DNA from: Chitinophaga polysaccharea
GTDB taxonomy: Bacteria > Bacteroidota > Bacteroidia > Chitinophagales > Chitinophagaceae
Length of the DNA stretch: 64,000 nucleotides
NCBI RefSeq assembly: GCF_007829335.1
Contig: NZ_VIWO01000012.1
Span: forward strand, 112,412-176,411
Direction: 5' to 3'
The notes below the pieces were generated by a model. It made no database searches. It saw only the letters and a program-made list of their open reading frames with translations, and was not told where the DNA came from. The position numbers were made by a program, and so were the translations under genes. Shown in pieces: positions 29,440 to 39,570 of this stretch. Positions within the stretch are counted from its first letter, which is position 1. Each line of letters starts with the position of its first letter.

Positions 29440-31419
29440 CTATTCTAATACATTCTTCCATTTGGTAGTACGACCGGTAAACCATACAGGAAGATCCGGG
29501 TTATTAGTAGGACTAATAATGGACCAACCTTCCGGATCAGCAGCCTGAACGCTACTTGGATAAGTCATTCTTTCTTTCCACTTGTATACATCATACATAG
29601 CAGCCGGATTGGTACCCAGGTATTTAATTAACCTACGAGCAGCGGTATAGGGCACTTCAAAGTTCAACATATTGTAGTGCAGTTGAAGCTGGTTGAAAAT
29701 TGCCTGAACCTTCTGCGTGCTTGACATGGCATCAAATTTCTGTGCTGCATTTTCTGCATAAACACTTGCATTATACTCCATGGCAGGCTTGGCATTGATT
29801 CTTGCATCATCCATGGTGGTTGGCATGGCCGGTAAAGTTGTCTTGGAATATTGGTTCGAGTTATTCAGGTCATACCAATATTTGCAGGATAAGATAATCG
29901 CATTCTTATAGTGATCGCGGGCAGCACCATTCAGCTGACCGAAACCTCTTACTGCTGCTTCAGCCAGTGACAGCTCGGTTTCAACCGCATGGATGGTTGG
30001 ATATTTTAGTGCAAAGTTAAATTGCGCGCGAACATTGTACTCAGCAACCAGGTTGCTTGCTGTACCTACGTTTCCATCATTGTCATCGCCATTGGCAACG
30101 GCACTGCGAAGTGCATTTAACAGGAATGACTCCCGCTTACTCAGATCTGCTTTTGACGCTGCATCCAATTGGATGGACTTATTTACGCCGTAGTATAAGG
30201 TTGTTTTGGAAATATCGGTCAAAATAGGATCGTTGATATAGAAGCCACGCAAAACCTGGTTTAAATAACTATTTGGATCCTTATTGCCATCCCATTTTGT
30301 ATCAGCCCCCAGGTATCTGCCACTCCAGTCCGGAGCGAAGATATAAGCAACACGTGGGTCAACAGTACCATTTACTAAACCTGCTGCGGAATTATCACCG
30401 CTAAAATAGGATAGCGTTTGTCCGTTTACCACTTTACTGCCTACGGTTGGTTGACAATTCATCACGTCCTGCAGGAATTTCTTTCCGGCGCGGCAATCAA
30501 GCCCTCTTTCCCTGAACGCACGTGTAATACCTAATTCATTACAAATACGGTTCAGTGCAATAACAGCGATGTCGGCTACGCCAGCCACGTCGTTATAGTC
30601 GCTCATTAAAGGCTTGCCTTGCAACTCGGTAAGCACCTGCCGGGTAAGTGTAGGGGTAACCTCACTTACATTCATTGCACAACGCAATCTTAATGAATTA
30701 ACATACTTACGCCATTTCAGGATATTTCCTCCAAAAAGGATATCCTGTTGGTTGAATGCTGCCTGCTGGGTAGGTGTCAGCGTTATCGTTGCTAACGCGT
30801 CATCGGCAGCTTTGAAATCACTGATTATTTTCGGATAGATATCTGATTGGCCCAGGTATTTCGCTTTAACACCATCAAGTCCGCCCGCTGACCCTGTTTC
30901 AATGTACGGAACCTTATCGTACATGTCGGTTGCTCTCTGGTAAGCATAACCTTTTAAAACATGCATTAAGGTAATGTATAGGCTATCTAAATTGGTTCGT
31001 TTAGCTTGTGGTGTGTTATTGTATTCACGTTGTGCCCAGAGTATGGGTGTAATCCATTGCGTATTAACGAAGTTAAAAATAGATTCGTTAAAACCGCCGG
31101 TACCCCAGTCATGTTCAACATCTTTGAGCGCGTAAGCGCCCCCTTCGGTAGTGGTGTTATAAATCTGGACAGCACTGGCCGTAATCCTCTCTCCGCTTCT
31201 TACCTGGTGGTAAACAGAACCATAGTCACCAGTCAGGAAGAATCCCTGGGTTAGCTGAGACGTGAAGAATCCGGAGATAACGCTTACTCCCGCTTTATCA
31301 GCCATATCTTTCGAATACCCATCAGGATTTTGATATAAGTCCTCCAGTTTCTTCTTACATGCTACAGAGGACAGTAACAACGTAAGTACGAAAAATGATT
31401 TTATTTTGCTGTATTTCAT
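29440..31419 (-). CDS. SusD/RagB-family outer-membrane lipoprotein (SusD-like_2 type)
   Basis: This 659-residue protein has the lipobox SVAC followed by KKKLEDLYQNPDGYSKD, a start characteristic of the larger SusD-like_2 subgroup. The TPR-like helices include MHVLKGYAYQRATDMYDKVPY, and the body ends with an Arg/Trp-rich segment. It lies 11 bp downstream of its SusC partner and forms the substrate-binding lid of that transporter. Its greater length than the first SusD (508 residues) and the different SusC plug suggest a different ligand. Confidence 0.95.
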   Translation of the reverse strand: MKYSKIKSFFVLTLLLSSVACKKKLEDLYQNPDGYSKDMADKAGVSVISGFFTSQLTQGFFLTGDYGSVYHQVRSGERITASAVQIYNTTTEGGAYALKDVEHDWGTGGFNESIFNFVNTQWITPILWAQREYNNTPQAKRTNLDSLYITLMHVLKGYAYQRATDMYDKVPYIETGSAGGLDGVKAKYLGQSDIYPKIISDFKAADDALATITLTPTQQAAFNQQDILFGGNILKWRKYVNSLRLRCAMNVSEVTPTLTRQVLTELQGKPLMSDYNDVAGVADIAVIALNRICNELGITRAFRERGLDCRAGKKFLQDVMNCQPTVGSKVVNGQTLSYFSGDNSAAGLVNGTVDPRVAYIFAPDWSGRYLGADTKWDGNKDPNSYLNQVLRGFYINDPILTDISKTTLYYGVNKSIQLDAASKADLSKRESFLLNALRSAVANGDDNDGNVGTASNLVAEYNVRAQFNFALKYPTIHAVETELSLAEAAVRGFGQLNGAARDHYKNAIILSCKYWYDLNNSNQYSKTTLPAMPTTMDDARINAKPAMEYNASVYAENAAQKFDAMSSTQKVQAIFNQLQLHYNMLNFEVPYTAARRLIKYLGTNPAAMYDVYKWKERMTYPSSVQAADPEGWSIISPTNNPDLPVWFTGRTTKWKNVLE

Positions 31420-31430
31420 CTTAGTTGTTT

Positions 31431-34400
31431 TTAGAATTTAGTTTTGATAGAAATACCTATTGAACGCTGAGCAGGCAATGCAGTTGTTCCGTAGGAACCT
31501 ACGCCCCAACCTGTTCCGTTGGTTGATTCAGGTATTGAATTCGGAGCAGCTTTGTAAAGGTAACCTACATTGTTTGCAAAAACCGATACTACCAGGTTGC
31601 TCATACGTACCTTGCGGGCAATACTTGAGCTCAAAGTGTAGTCGATAGCTACGTTACGCAGTGCTACGTAATCACTTTTAAAGATCCTGTCTTCAGGGAA
31701 GAAGCCATTAGAAAAATAAGAGTCGTAGTAATAGCTATCTGCAGATACCACTTTTGTGTTTGGTTTGCCATCCGCGGTAACGCCATCCAATATCACACCG
31801 TCGTGGAAGGTTGGTCCGCCATTAGGGTTTGTACCTGCCACTTTGTTAGAATTTGCATCTAAATAATACGCAGCCCCGCCATGTGCCTCATCTCTATACT
31901 TCAATGTTTCTTTCAACGCACCGGCAGCCATCATATAAGTTTCCGAACCTGACAGGAAAGTAGCGCCAAACTGGTAGTCTAAATTGGCAATGAGGCGAAC
32001 ATTTTTGTAGGCAAAAGAAGTGAAAAATCCGCCTGATATGTCAGGAATTGTTTTGCCGATCAATTTTGCAGTACTCTGGTAGTCATAGGCAGAACCAGCA
32101 GCATTTACAACTTTCTTGCCATTGGCCGGATCATTGGCATTATTTGGATTGTTGTAAGTATAAGTTGACTTAGTCAGGTAAATCTGGCCATATTCCTCTC
32201 CAATATTCGCCACTGTATTCACTGCACCGAAGGAATTCCACAAGGTGAGAGATTGTAACTTGCCATCAAGTTTCTTAACAACGGTTTTGCCGCGGGCAAA
32301 CATTAAATTGACATCCCACTCAAAATCTTTCGTCAAGATTGGTTTGGTTTTAATAGCCAGTTCCCATCCCGTGCTCATCACATTACCAGCGTTCATACGG
32401 ATATTTTTAACACCCATTCCCGGAGGAGCAGCTACCGCCATGATCTGGTCATAGATATTGGATCTGTAGTAAGATAAATCTACACCAATTCTTCTGTTTT
32501 GGAATAGGTAAGTTTCAAGACCGAGTTCGAATTCACGTTTACGCTCAGGTTTTAAGTTTGGCTTACCATTGGCATCCATTGGAGGAAGATCAGCAGGAGG
32601 AGTCAACACGTAACCACCACCAGTTTGAGAGGTAGTATAGTTCACGTTACTGAAATAGCGTGGGCCAGGACGACCTACTGTAGCAAATGATCCCCTCACT
32701 TTGGCATATTCGAACACGGCAGGTAATTTAAAGCTTTCGCTTAAGATCCACGCCGCACTTATACCAGGATAGAAATAATGATTATATCCCGGAGGCAAAA
32801 TAGATGACCAGTCTTCTCTTCCCTGTGCTTCAATATACACCTGGTTTCTCCATGCTAACTGTGCTGATCCAATTAAACTATACAGCAAATCCTGTCCGTT
32901 TGTAAACTGGTACTGAGGTTGTACGCCTAATGGTAAGTTATTAAAGGAGAAATAGTTAGGAATAACAAGCTGTCCATAACCATTCACGGATGCACCTTTT
33001 CCTTCTGTGTAGTTCTTTCTGACTACACCACCCACAAAACCAGATAAATCAAAATCAGAATTTATTTTGGTATCGAAGTTCAACATGCCCTGTCCATAGG
33101 TAGTCTTGTAGGTGTTGGTTACATCACTGTACATGAAACCACTATTAGGCCCTAATAACTGGGGATCCAATAATTTACCTTTATACTCATTTCTCTCCGT
33201 ACTGTAATCCATACCACCCATTAATGTGGCGCTGAATATCTTGGTGAGTTTTATATCAGCAGATAAAGACTGGATATTATGTAACCTGGTAAAAATAGAT
33301 TGATTCTCGAGCTGATCCCAGAGAAAGCCTACTACTCCCTTCCGGCCATTGGAAATTAAGTTTCTCAGGCTAGGGTTGGCAAAGTAATTATACCCGTCAG
33401 GTGTCAGTAAATGCGACTTTAACAAGCCTACATTGATATCGGCACTAAATGCTCCAATTTCCGCCTGCTGACCTTCTCCGTTCATGGTACTCAGGTTGGC
33501 AGCATTCAGGTTTTTGGATATAAAAAAGTTGCCGGTATATTTAAGGGTGATGTTATCGTTTAACTTATAAGATGAGTTAAGGCTAAACGTATTTTTGTCA
33601 AACCTTGACCCTGGCCTGATGGGGGTCATATTTGTGTTAGTGTATGAAAAACGGATCTGTCCCTGGTCATTACCGCCACTTAAAGCCACGTTGGTGGTGT
33701 TTTGATGCCCTGTTTGGTAAAGATCATTGTAGATATTTTTGGTTTGCGCCACCCATGGTCTTTCTACACCGTCCCACCACATCACTTTCACGCTTGGGTC
33801 GAATTTTGGTCCAAATGCCTGTGCACCAGTACCATCGCCCAATGTAGTGGCCAATGTCCTTTTTCCATCCACCAAATAATATCCCTGCGCATCATTCCTG
33901 GAGTTGCTGGGGCTGGAACCTGTTCCATATTCATTTTGCAGTTTAGGCAGGAACGCCGCACGATCCCATGAAGTGGTAAAAGACGCTGCCACTCCCAGTC
34001 CTTTTCCTTTAGCACCGCTTTTGGTAGTAATCAACAGCACACCGTTGGCGCCTTCGCTACCGTACAGTACCGATGCCTTAGCTCCTTTCAAAATTTCCAT
34101 AGAGGCAATGTCATCAGGGTTGATATCGTTAATACCTGTTCCGTTATCGCGATCTGTAGCACCGTAACCCATTTGCGTATTCTGGTCGTGAATGGGAACC
34201 CCATCTACAACGATCAGCGGACGTGTGGTAGAATTTTGGTCGAAAGATACCGCATTACGAATATTGATTTTCATCCCCGCAGTAGGACCTGCTGCTGTAG
34301 CTCCCACCTGCACGCCAGGTGCGGCCCCATAGAGTGCCTGTAAAGGATTGGAGGGTGTACCGCTGACCATAATCCTGTCGGCATCTATTTTGGATACCGC

Positions 34401-34766
34401 ATAACCTAACGCCTTCGCTTGTTTTTTGATACCCAAGGCCGTAACTACCACCTCATCAGCAGTTCGAACACTTGGAACCAATTTTACCTGCATAGAAGCG
34501 GTGGCGGGCAATTCCTGGGTAACAAACCCAATATAAGAAATGACCAGTTTTGCATCTGGTTTAACATTGATGGTAAAATTACCTCCCTTGCCGGTCAGCA
34601 CTCCGTTGGACGTTCCTTTTTCGCCCACGGTAGCACCTTCAAGAACTGCGCCGGTAGCGTCCTTGACAGTTCCTGAAACCGTCATTTTTCCCTGCCCATA
34701 GGCAAACATGCTTCCTATGCAAAAGAGCATAAAAAGCAAGAGACATCTTTTGGTTGACTGCATCAT
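31431..34766 (-). CDS. SusC/RagA-family TonB-dependent outer-membrane transporter
   Basis: The open frame extends to 34910, but the ATG at 34766 (MMQSTKRCLLLFMLFCIGSM) gives a signal peptide cleaved after AYG, so the protein has 1112 residues. A carboxypeptidase-regulatory-like domain (VSGTVKDATGAVLEGATVG) is followed by a TonB box (ADEVVVTALG), a plug with RPLIVVDGVPIHDQN and MEILKGAKASVLYGSEGANGV, and the barrel. It forms a pair with the SusD-like protein. The leader extends into an 837-bp gap upstream. Confidence 0.95.
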   Translation of the reverse strand: MMQSTKRCLLLFMLFCIGSMFAYGQGKMTVSGTVKDATGAVLEGATVGEKGTSNGVLTGKGGNFTINVKPDAKLVISYIGFVTQELPATASMQVKLVPSVRTADEVVVTALGIKKQAKALGYAVSKIDADRIMVSGTPSNPLQALYGAAPGVQVGATAAGPTAGMKINIRNAVSFDQNSTTRPLIVVDGVPIHDQNTQMGYGATDRDNGTGINDINPDDIASMEILKGAKASVLYGSEGANGVLLITTKSGAKGKGLGVAASFTTSWDRAAFLPKLQNEYGTGSSPSNSRNDAQGYYLVDGKRTLATTLGDGTGAQAFGPKFDPSVKVMWWDGVERPWVAQTKNIYNDLYQTGHQNTTNVALSGGNDQGQIRFSYTNTNMTPIRPGSRFDKNTFSLNSSYKLNDNITLKYTGNFFISKNLNAANLSTMNGEGQQAEIGAFSADINVGLLKSHLLTPDGYNYFANPSLRNLISNGRKGVVGFLWDQLENQSIFTRLHNIQSLSADIKLTKIFSATLMGGMDYSTERNEYKGKLLDPQLLGPNSGFMYSDVTNTYKTTYGQGMLNFDTKINSDFDLSGFVGGVVRKNYTEGKGASVNGYGQLVIPNYFSFNNLPLGVQPQYQFTNGQDLLYSLIGSAQLAWRNQVYIEAQGREDWSSILPPGYNHYFYPGISAAWILSESFKLPAVFEYAKVRGSFATVGRPGPRYFSNVNYTTSQTGGGYVLTPPADLPPMDANGKPNLKPERKREFELGLETYLFQNRRIGVDLSYYRSNIYDQIMAVAAPPGMGVKNIRMNAGNVMSTGWELAIKTKPILTKDFEWDVNLMFARGKTVVKKLDGKLQSLTLWNSFGAVNTVANIGEEYGQIYLTKSTYTYNNPNNANDPANGKKVVNAAGSAYDYQSTAKLIGKTIPDISGGFFTSFAYKNVRLIANLDYQFGATFLSGSETYMMAAGALKETLKYRDEAHGGAAYYLDANSNKVAGTNPNGGPTFHDGVILDGVTADGKPNTKVVSADSYYYDSYFSNGFFPEDRIFKSDYVALRNVAIDYTLSSSIARKVRMSNLVVSVFANNVGYLYKAAPNSIPESTNGTGWGVGSYGTTALPAQRSIGISIKTKF

Positions 34767-35603
34767 TTTTTTGTTTTTAAATTGAATAGAACTTATTTGG
34801 TATAGATTATAAGTGGAAAAGTATACTTGGCTGAAATCACCGAAGGTGCTCAGCTTGTTCATGGTTTCAGCACTATAGCCTGGAACGCCGTTACCCGCTC
34901 GCCTACGCAATTCAATTCCTGCTGCTGATAATGGCCGGATTTATAGGAGTACCGTTTTATGTGTTTAGTACTCATACTTTTGATTAATATTTTTCTGCAA
35001 AGCGGTAGCTGTTGCGCTATTCATAACATAAATGCCAATATTCAGGTGGCTTGATTTACTGAAATGGAATAAAGGTATCTTGCCTGCAAGGCATCACTCA
35101 TTGCTTGACAACGCTACTTTGTGATAGAAACATTTTGACGTACATATGCTTACGAATGACAAGTGATTGATAAAAACGCCCGATTTAGTAAAATTCTGGT
35201 TGATTGCTTAAAAACAATCTAATCCTTTTAATTGTTGTGATCCTGATTGAATTTATAGTTTAGGAAATAAATTGTTGTAGGTTGATATACCTTGTATGAA
35301 ACAGGCTATCAGTTTTCTATAAAACGTTTTAGCTTTTCCAAAATGACGAAACGACTCGCATGTCCTCCGGTCCTAACGCTTTTTTTCCTCTTCTCAAACC
35401 TAGTCAAAGTTTTTTTAGTCGCCCAACTTTTTGAAAACTTTTTTAAAGAAATGTTAAAATAAGATCATTATTTAATAAAATAAAATCAAAAACGCTTGTT
35501 AACCAGCGATTTCTCACTATTTTATAAGATATGGCGACCGGCCAAACGAGGCTCGTTAAACCTCGTTTGTACCTGTGAGGATTTATTCAGCAAAAATGGG
35601 GTT
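34767..35603. promoter_or_regulatory. Long intergenic region upstream of the second SusC gene
   Basis: This 837-bp AT-rich region holds no credible gene and must contain the promoter of the minus-strand SusC gene. The only clear structure is a perfect 9-bp hairpin, CAAACGAGG (35543-35551) with CCTCGTTTG (35561-35569), just past the DUF5107 gene. It could end that transcript, although no T run follows. No convincing promoter boxes were seen. Confidence 0.45.
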
Positions 35604-38480
35604 TTACATTGCTTCAATAGCTTGTTGCAGCTCCGCAGGAACGGTATGCTTACCGCCCGCTACTACTTCATCCAGTGCGTCTTCCTGCTGTTCATGACGT
35701 TCCGAAGGATAGGGTGCGCCGGCTCCCAGGTGCAATGGCCATAACCGCGCCTCCGCGATCTTTTGCCGGGCAATGCCATAGCGCTGCTTTCCAATAGCAT
35801 CTATAGCGAGTAATAATTTCACTTTGCGATACAACCGTTGCCCTTCCATAGCGCCTTCATAAGGCAACACCCTGCTATCGGCCAAAGCCCTTTCTGCTGC
35901 CGCATACTGCTTATTTAAAACCAGGCAGCGTATATACAACATGCCAATAATATAATTCTCCGGCGTACGGCGATGATATGTAGTAATCAGTCCAAGGGCC
36001 TTATCATATGATTTTTCGGCTACCTGTTGTTCCGTCAACATTTTTCCATAACGCCATTCCTCTGGCGCTATCTGCGCAGCCCGCGCCAGATCGGCATGTC
36101 GTTGTGCAGCATCTTCCGGGGCGTATAGGCGTGCACGTAAGGCATACATAGGTGCGAAATGCACAGACGCCGGAACGGCCTTTAATAGCTTCATGGCTTC
36201 CACACTGTCATTCCGGAAGAGGTAGATCAGTGCCAGGTAATACGACGGCTTCCAGTTGCGACTATACGCCATAGCCCATTGCATCACCGGCACACTTTCC
36301 TCCCGGAATGGAAATACCATCATGGCGCTGCTGCTATCTGCCGCAGCGATATAGTGCGATACATCGGCATCTCCCTGGTGCAGGTAAGCTTTCCAGTAAA
36401 GGATTTCTGACTGCGCGGGCGCCAGGTCCAGCAAAATACGGGCGTCATCCGTCAGGCCCATTTCGCTGTACCACGCAGCCATTTCCAGGTAGGTTTCATG
36501 CGGCAACTCATTCCGCAACTGCAAGCGGAAAGCCGCTTTGTGGGCTTCATCTTTATGCTGAAGGTATTGCTCAAAATGGGCAAAATGACATAAGGGATCG
36601 ATCGTGAGCAGGCTATCACATGCTGCCCTGGCCTCCTCCAGCTTACCAGAACGGCGGCTGGCAACTGCCCGCAATAATAGTCCACTGATGTTCCGGCTAT
36701 TATCCACGCAACTTTTCACAGCATAAGCAATGGCTTTCTCCCCGTCATTTTTTTGCAGGTACATTTTTGATAGTGCGGTATAGGCAGCGCTGCGGAACGA
36801 GGGCGTAAGCGCCGCTACCTCCAACCCGTCCAGCGCATCATAAAACCGGCCCAGCTTTGCTGCAGCGAGGGCATAGTGATAATTGGCACCGGCATCGTAA
36901 GTATCAATAGAGAGCGCTAGTTTAGCGCAATAGAAAGCGGAATCGTACTGCAACTTACGGTAGTGGATAAACGACATTTCTGTCAAAGCAGGAACAAAAT
37001 ATGGATCTATGTCGAGAGCTTGCCTGATCTTACTTTCTCCGCCGGCATAGTCCCTGAACCGTAGCTGGTCGCGCCCCATCAGGTAAAGACCATATGCTCC
37101 CTGCTCATTGAATCCTTCCGGCCGCGCCAGCGGGCGTTCCAGTGCTACCGGTGTTGCAGTGCCGTCGGGCGAAGTCTCCATATCTCTCAATACAATCTTC
37201 ACTGCACGTGCACCCTCTGGCAGCGGACATACATAGCGCGCTGTCTGCAAAGGTTGCAGTTGCACCGCCTGGTGGTACAAGAGGTGATTGTTGGCATCAT
37301 ATACTTTCAAAGTATCTATAAGAGATACCACAGGCGAAAACACTACCGACAATTCACTACCGGCTTGTTTAGCATGTATTACGCCCTGCAAGCTGGCATC
37401 CGTAAAGCCATCGGTGCCACTGAAAGGATACCAGTATTCTTCCCAGCTGTCGGTTGCATAAGGCTGAAAGCCGGTCTGGCGGAATGGCGTATGACTACTA
37501 CCTACAACATTCTGGTTGAAGAGGCGCCCACTCTGTATCTCGCAATACTGGCCGCTCTTGTCAGTCAGCAACTGTTCCCATATCTTCCCCTGGTCCGACA
37601 GTGCCCACAGAAAGATCTTTTTACCCAGCTTGTCTTCCCGGCTGGCGTAACGGATCATACCGGCATCCTGCTGTTTCCAGTAAGCACCGAAATAATTACT
37701 GTGCACACCCAGCACATGGAACGATTTATCTGCCCCGAAATCATTCTGCGCATATAACGACAGCTGCTTTCCGTGAGCACTGTCGACCGGCCATGGTCCT
37801 GGTTTTCCATCATGCCCGATATAATGATTGCCCGGATACAGGAATTCCAGGTCATTTCCCACAGGAATACCTACATTCGACCAGGAATAATAAGGTTGTA
37901 CAAAAGGCGTAGCATTGTGCCAGGTGGAGCGGGTTGTGAAATAAGCTTTATCAGCAGGCAGGCGTATCTCAACGGTCCATTTAGTACGCGTAAGCAGGTC
38001 CAGTGTGCTGATAAAGCAACTGGCGCTGCCGTCGCTGTTTTTACGCACCAGGTAATCCACCGGCGTGGCACAGTTAGGCGTATGGCCGATGATCCCGTAA
38101 TTGGATTCTATTCCACCACTTGTCCAGGGCCCTCGCATGGCAATATCCCGGAACTTCACCACGTCATTTTCATAGAGGAAAGATTTCCCCGTTTGTTTGT
38201 CAATGGCTGTCCATATCTTTCCTCCTATCTCTGGCATAATCATCAGGCGGATATAATCATTTTCGAGTTCTACTACCTTCCAATCTTGCTGCTGTGACTT
38301 ATCGGTGAAGCCGTCGTACCGAAAGTACGGGTATATCCGCTGCCCAGCCACGGGATCGGGATCGGAAAACGGGTATGTCTTATAGCTCTTTTTATACTCT
38401 TTTATAGATGCTATATGCTGCGCTGTCGCAAATAAAGGCAGTAACGCGAATAAAAGTATCCGACGGGTGAGAAGAAGCAT
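35604..38480 (-). CDS. Exported DUF5107 protein with TPR repeats
   Basis: This 958-residue protein has a signal peptide (cleavage after FATA). Residues of about 50-360 are the DUF5107 domain, related in fold to galactose-mutarotase-like sugar-binding domains. Landmarks are LENDYIRLMIMPEIGGKIW, RGPWTSGGIESNYGIIGHTP and the Trp-rich SWEEYWYPFSGTDGFTDAS. The C-terminal 450 residues are tetratricopeptide-like helix pairs. Members often accompany SusC/SusD loci and glycan-active enzymes, which suggests carbohydrate handling in the periplasm or at the surface. It is encoded upstream of the second SusC gene on the same strand, but separated by 837 bp. Enzyme activity is unproven. Confidence 0.88.
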   Translation of the reverse strand: MLLLTRRILLFALLPLFATAQHIASIKEYKKSYKTYPFSDPDPVAGQRIYPYFRYDGFTDKSQQQDWKVVELENDYIRLMIMPEIGGKIWTAIDKQTGKSFLYENDVVKFRDIAMRGPWTSGGIESNYGIIGHTPNCATPVDYLVRKNSDGSASCFISTLDLLTRTKWTVEIRLPADKAYFTTRSTWHNATPFVQPYYSWSNVGIPVGNDLEFLYPGNHYIGHDGKPGPWPVDSAHGKQLSLYAQNDFGADKSFHVLGVHSNYFGAYWKQQDAGMIRYASREDKLGKKIFLWALSDQGKIWEQLLTDKSGQYCEIQSGRLFNQNVVGSSHTPFRQTGFQPYATDSWEEYWYPFSGTDGFTDASLQGVIHAKQAGSELSVVFSPVVSLIDTLKVYDANNHLLYHQAVQLQPLQTARYVCPLPEGARAVKIVLRDMETSPDGTATPVALERPLARPEGFNEQGAYGLYLMGRDQLRFRDYAGGESKIRQALDIDPYFVPALTEMSFIHYRKLQYDSAFYCAKLALSIDTYDAGANYHYALAAAKLGRFYDALDGLEVAALTPSFRSAAYTALSKMYLQKNDGEKAIAYAVKSCVDNSRNISGLLLRAVASRRSGKLEEARAACDSLLTIDPLCHFAHFEQYLQHKDEAHKAAFRLQLRNELPHETYLEMAAWYSEMGLTDDARILLDLAPAQSEILYWKAYLHQGDADVSHYIAAADSSSAMMVFPFREESVPVMQWAMAYSRNWKPSYYLALIYLFRNDSVEAMKLLKAVPASVHFAPMYALRARLYAPEDAAQRHADLARAAQIAPEEWRYGKMLTEQQVAEKSYDKALGLITTYHRRTPENYIIGMLYIRCLVLNKQYAAAERALADSRVLPYEGAMEGQRLYRKVKLLLAIDAIGKQRYGIARQKIAEARLWPLHLGAGAPYPSERHEQQEDALDEVVAGGKHTVPAELQQAIEAM

Positions 38481-38657
38481 GCCTTGCTGATTTTGGTGAT
38501 AACCAAATTAGGCTGTTTTAAAGACATTGTCAATAGGATAGCTGAATTTCCCTTCTCTACAATGAGAAGTAATCCCAAATTAGGTGACAGCCAGCCAGGC
38601 GGCAATGCTTATAAAGCAAAGCCACCGGGCCTTAGTTGCTTTGGCTTTTATCAAGAT

Positions 38658-39509
38658 TTACTGAAGCGTTGCCTGTATAATCTGTTCAATGTCAAATTTT
38701 CGCATTTGCATAAATGCCTGGGCTGCCTTACCGGCCTTATTGGGATCGGTCATTAATTTTCCGAGAATAGTAGGTATTACCTGCCAGGAAACCCCAAATT
38801 TATCTTTTAACCAGCCACACCTGCTTTCAGCACCGCTCTCGGTTAATTTTTCCCAATAGTGATCTATTTCTTGTTGCGTGTTGCAATGGATCGTTAGGGA
38901 AACGCCTTCGTTAAACGCAAATTTGTGAGCATGTGCACTTTCCATTAACATGAACTTCTGCCCACCAAGGGTTATCACAGCATGCTTTACTTTTCCCTCA
39001 ATGTCGGGCTGCTCATTTTGTGAGTAACGGAGTATCCCATCTGTTGCTGAATCCGGGAATATCGAAGTATAGTGCTGGATAGCCTCTTCCACACGGCCAT
39101 ACTGATCTCCAACGAACATCAAAAAAGGAGTGATCTTTTGCCCAACTGCTGCTATTGTCCCCAGGCTAATCTGCCATGAAATACCAAACCGGTCACTCAC
39201 CCAGCCGTATTTTTCACTCCAGGGATACTTATCCAAAGGCATCAATATAAAGCCGCCGCTGGATAATTCCTCCCAGATACTGTCTAATTCTGCTTCTGTT
39301 TCACAGATGTAATACAATGAAATGGATGGGTTGGGTCTGTACATAGGACCTCCATCCAGTAACGTGATATGTTGTCCGCCTATTTCTATTTCGGTAACAA
39401 TAGGCGATTGCATTACTATTTTTGCGCCGGGAATTATCTTGCAATACAAAGCGGCGGCTTCTTTTGCCTGGTTATCGAACCATAAGCAAGGCGTGATTAG
39501 TTCTTTCAT
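38658..39509 (-). CDS. Two-module VOC protein (PhnB-like)
   Basis: This 283-residue cytosolic protein consists of two successive 3-demethylubiquinone-methyltransferase-like VOC modules. The first is ITPCLWFDNQAKEAAALYC to WVSDRFGISWQIS; the second is ITPFLMFVGDQYGRVEEAI to WLKDKFGVSWQVIP. Both keep the closing sequence KFGVSWQ or RFGISWQ typical of PhnB-like proteins. The function of such two-module forms is not known. It is encoded 61 bp past the AraC regulator on the same strand, which makes a regulator-target pair likely. Confidence 0.9.
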   Translation of the reverse strand: MKELITPCLWFDNQAKEAAALYCKIIPGAKIVMQSPIVTEIEIGGQHITLLDGGPMYRPNPSISLYYICETEAELDSIWEELSSGGFILMPLDKYPWSEKYGWVSDRFGISWQISLGTIAAVGQKITPFLMFVGDQYGRVEEAIQHYTSIFPDSATDGILRYSQNEQPDIEGKVKHAVITLGGQKFMLMESAHAHKFAFNEGVSLTIHCNTQQEIDHYWEKLTESGAESRCGWLKDKFGVSWQVIPTILGKLMTDPNKAGKAAQAFMQMRKFDIEQIIQATLQ

Positions 39510-39570
39510 ACATTTAAATTTTATGTAAAGGTGAACCAGCCACCCAATGTGGCATTGTATAAAACCGACA

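Noticed and set aside
34767..34910. N-terminal extension of the second SusC protein to the ATG at 34910
   Set aside because: The extra 48 residues are hydrophilic and would hide a good signal peptide that begins at 34766.
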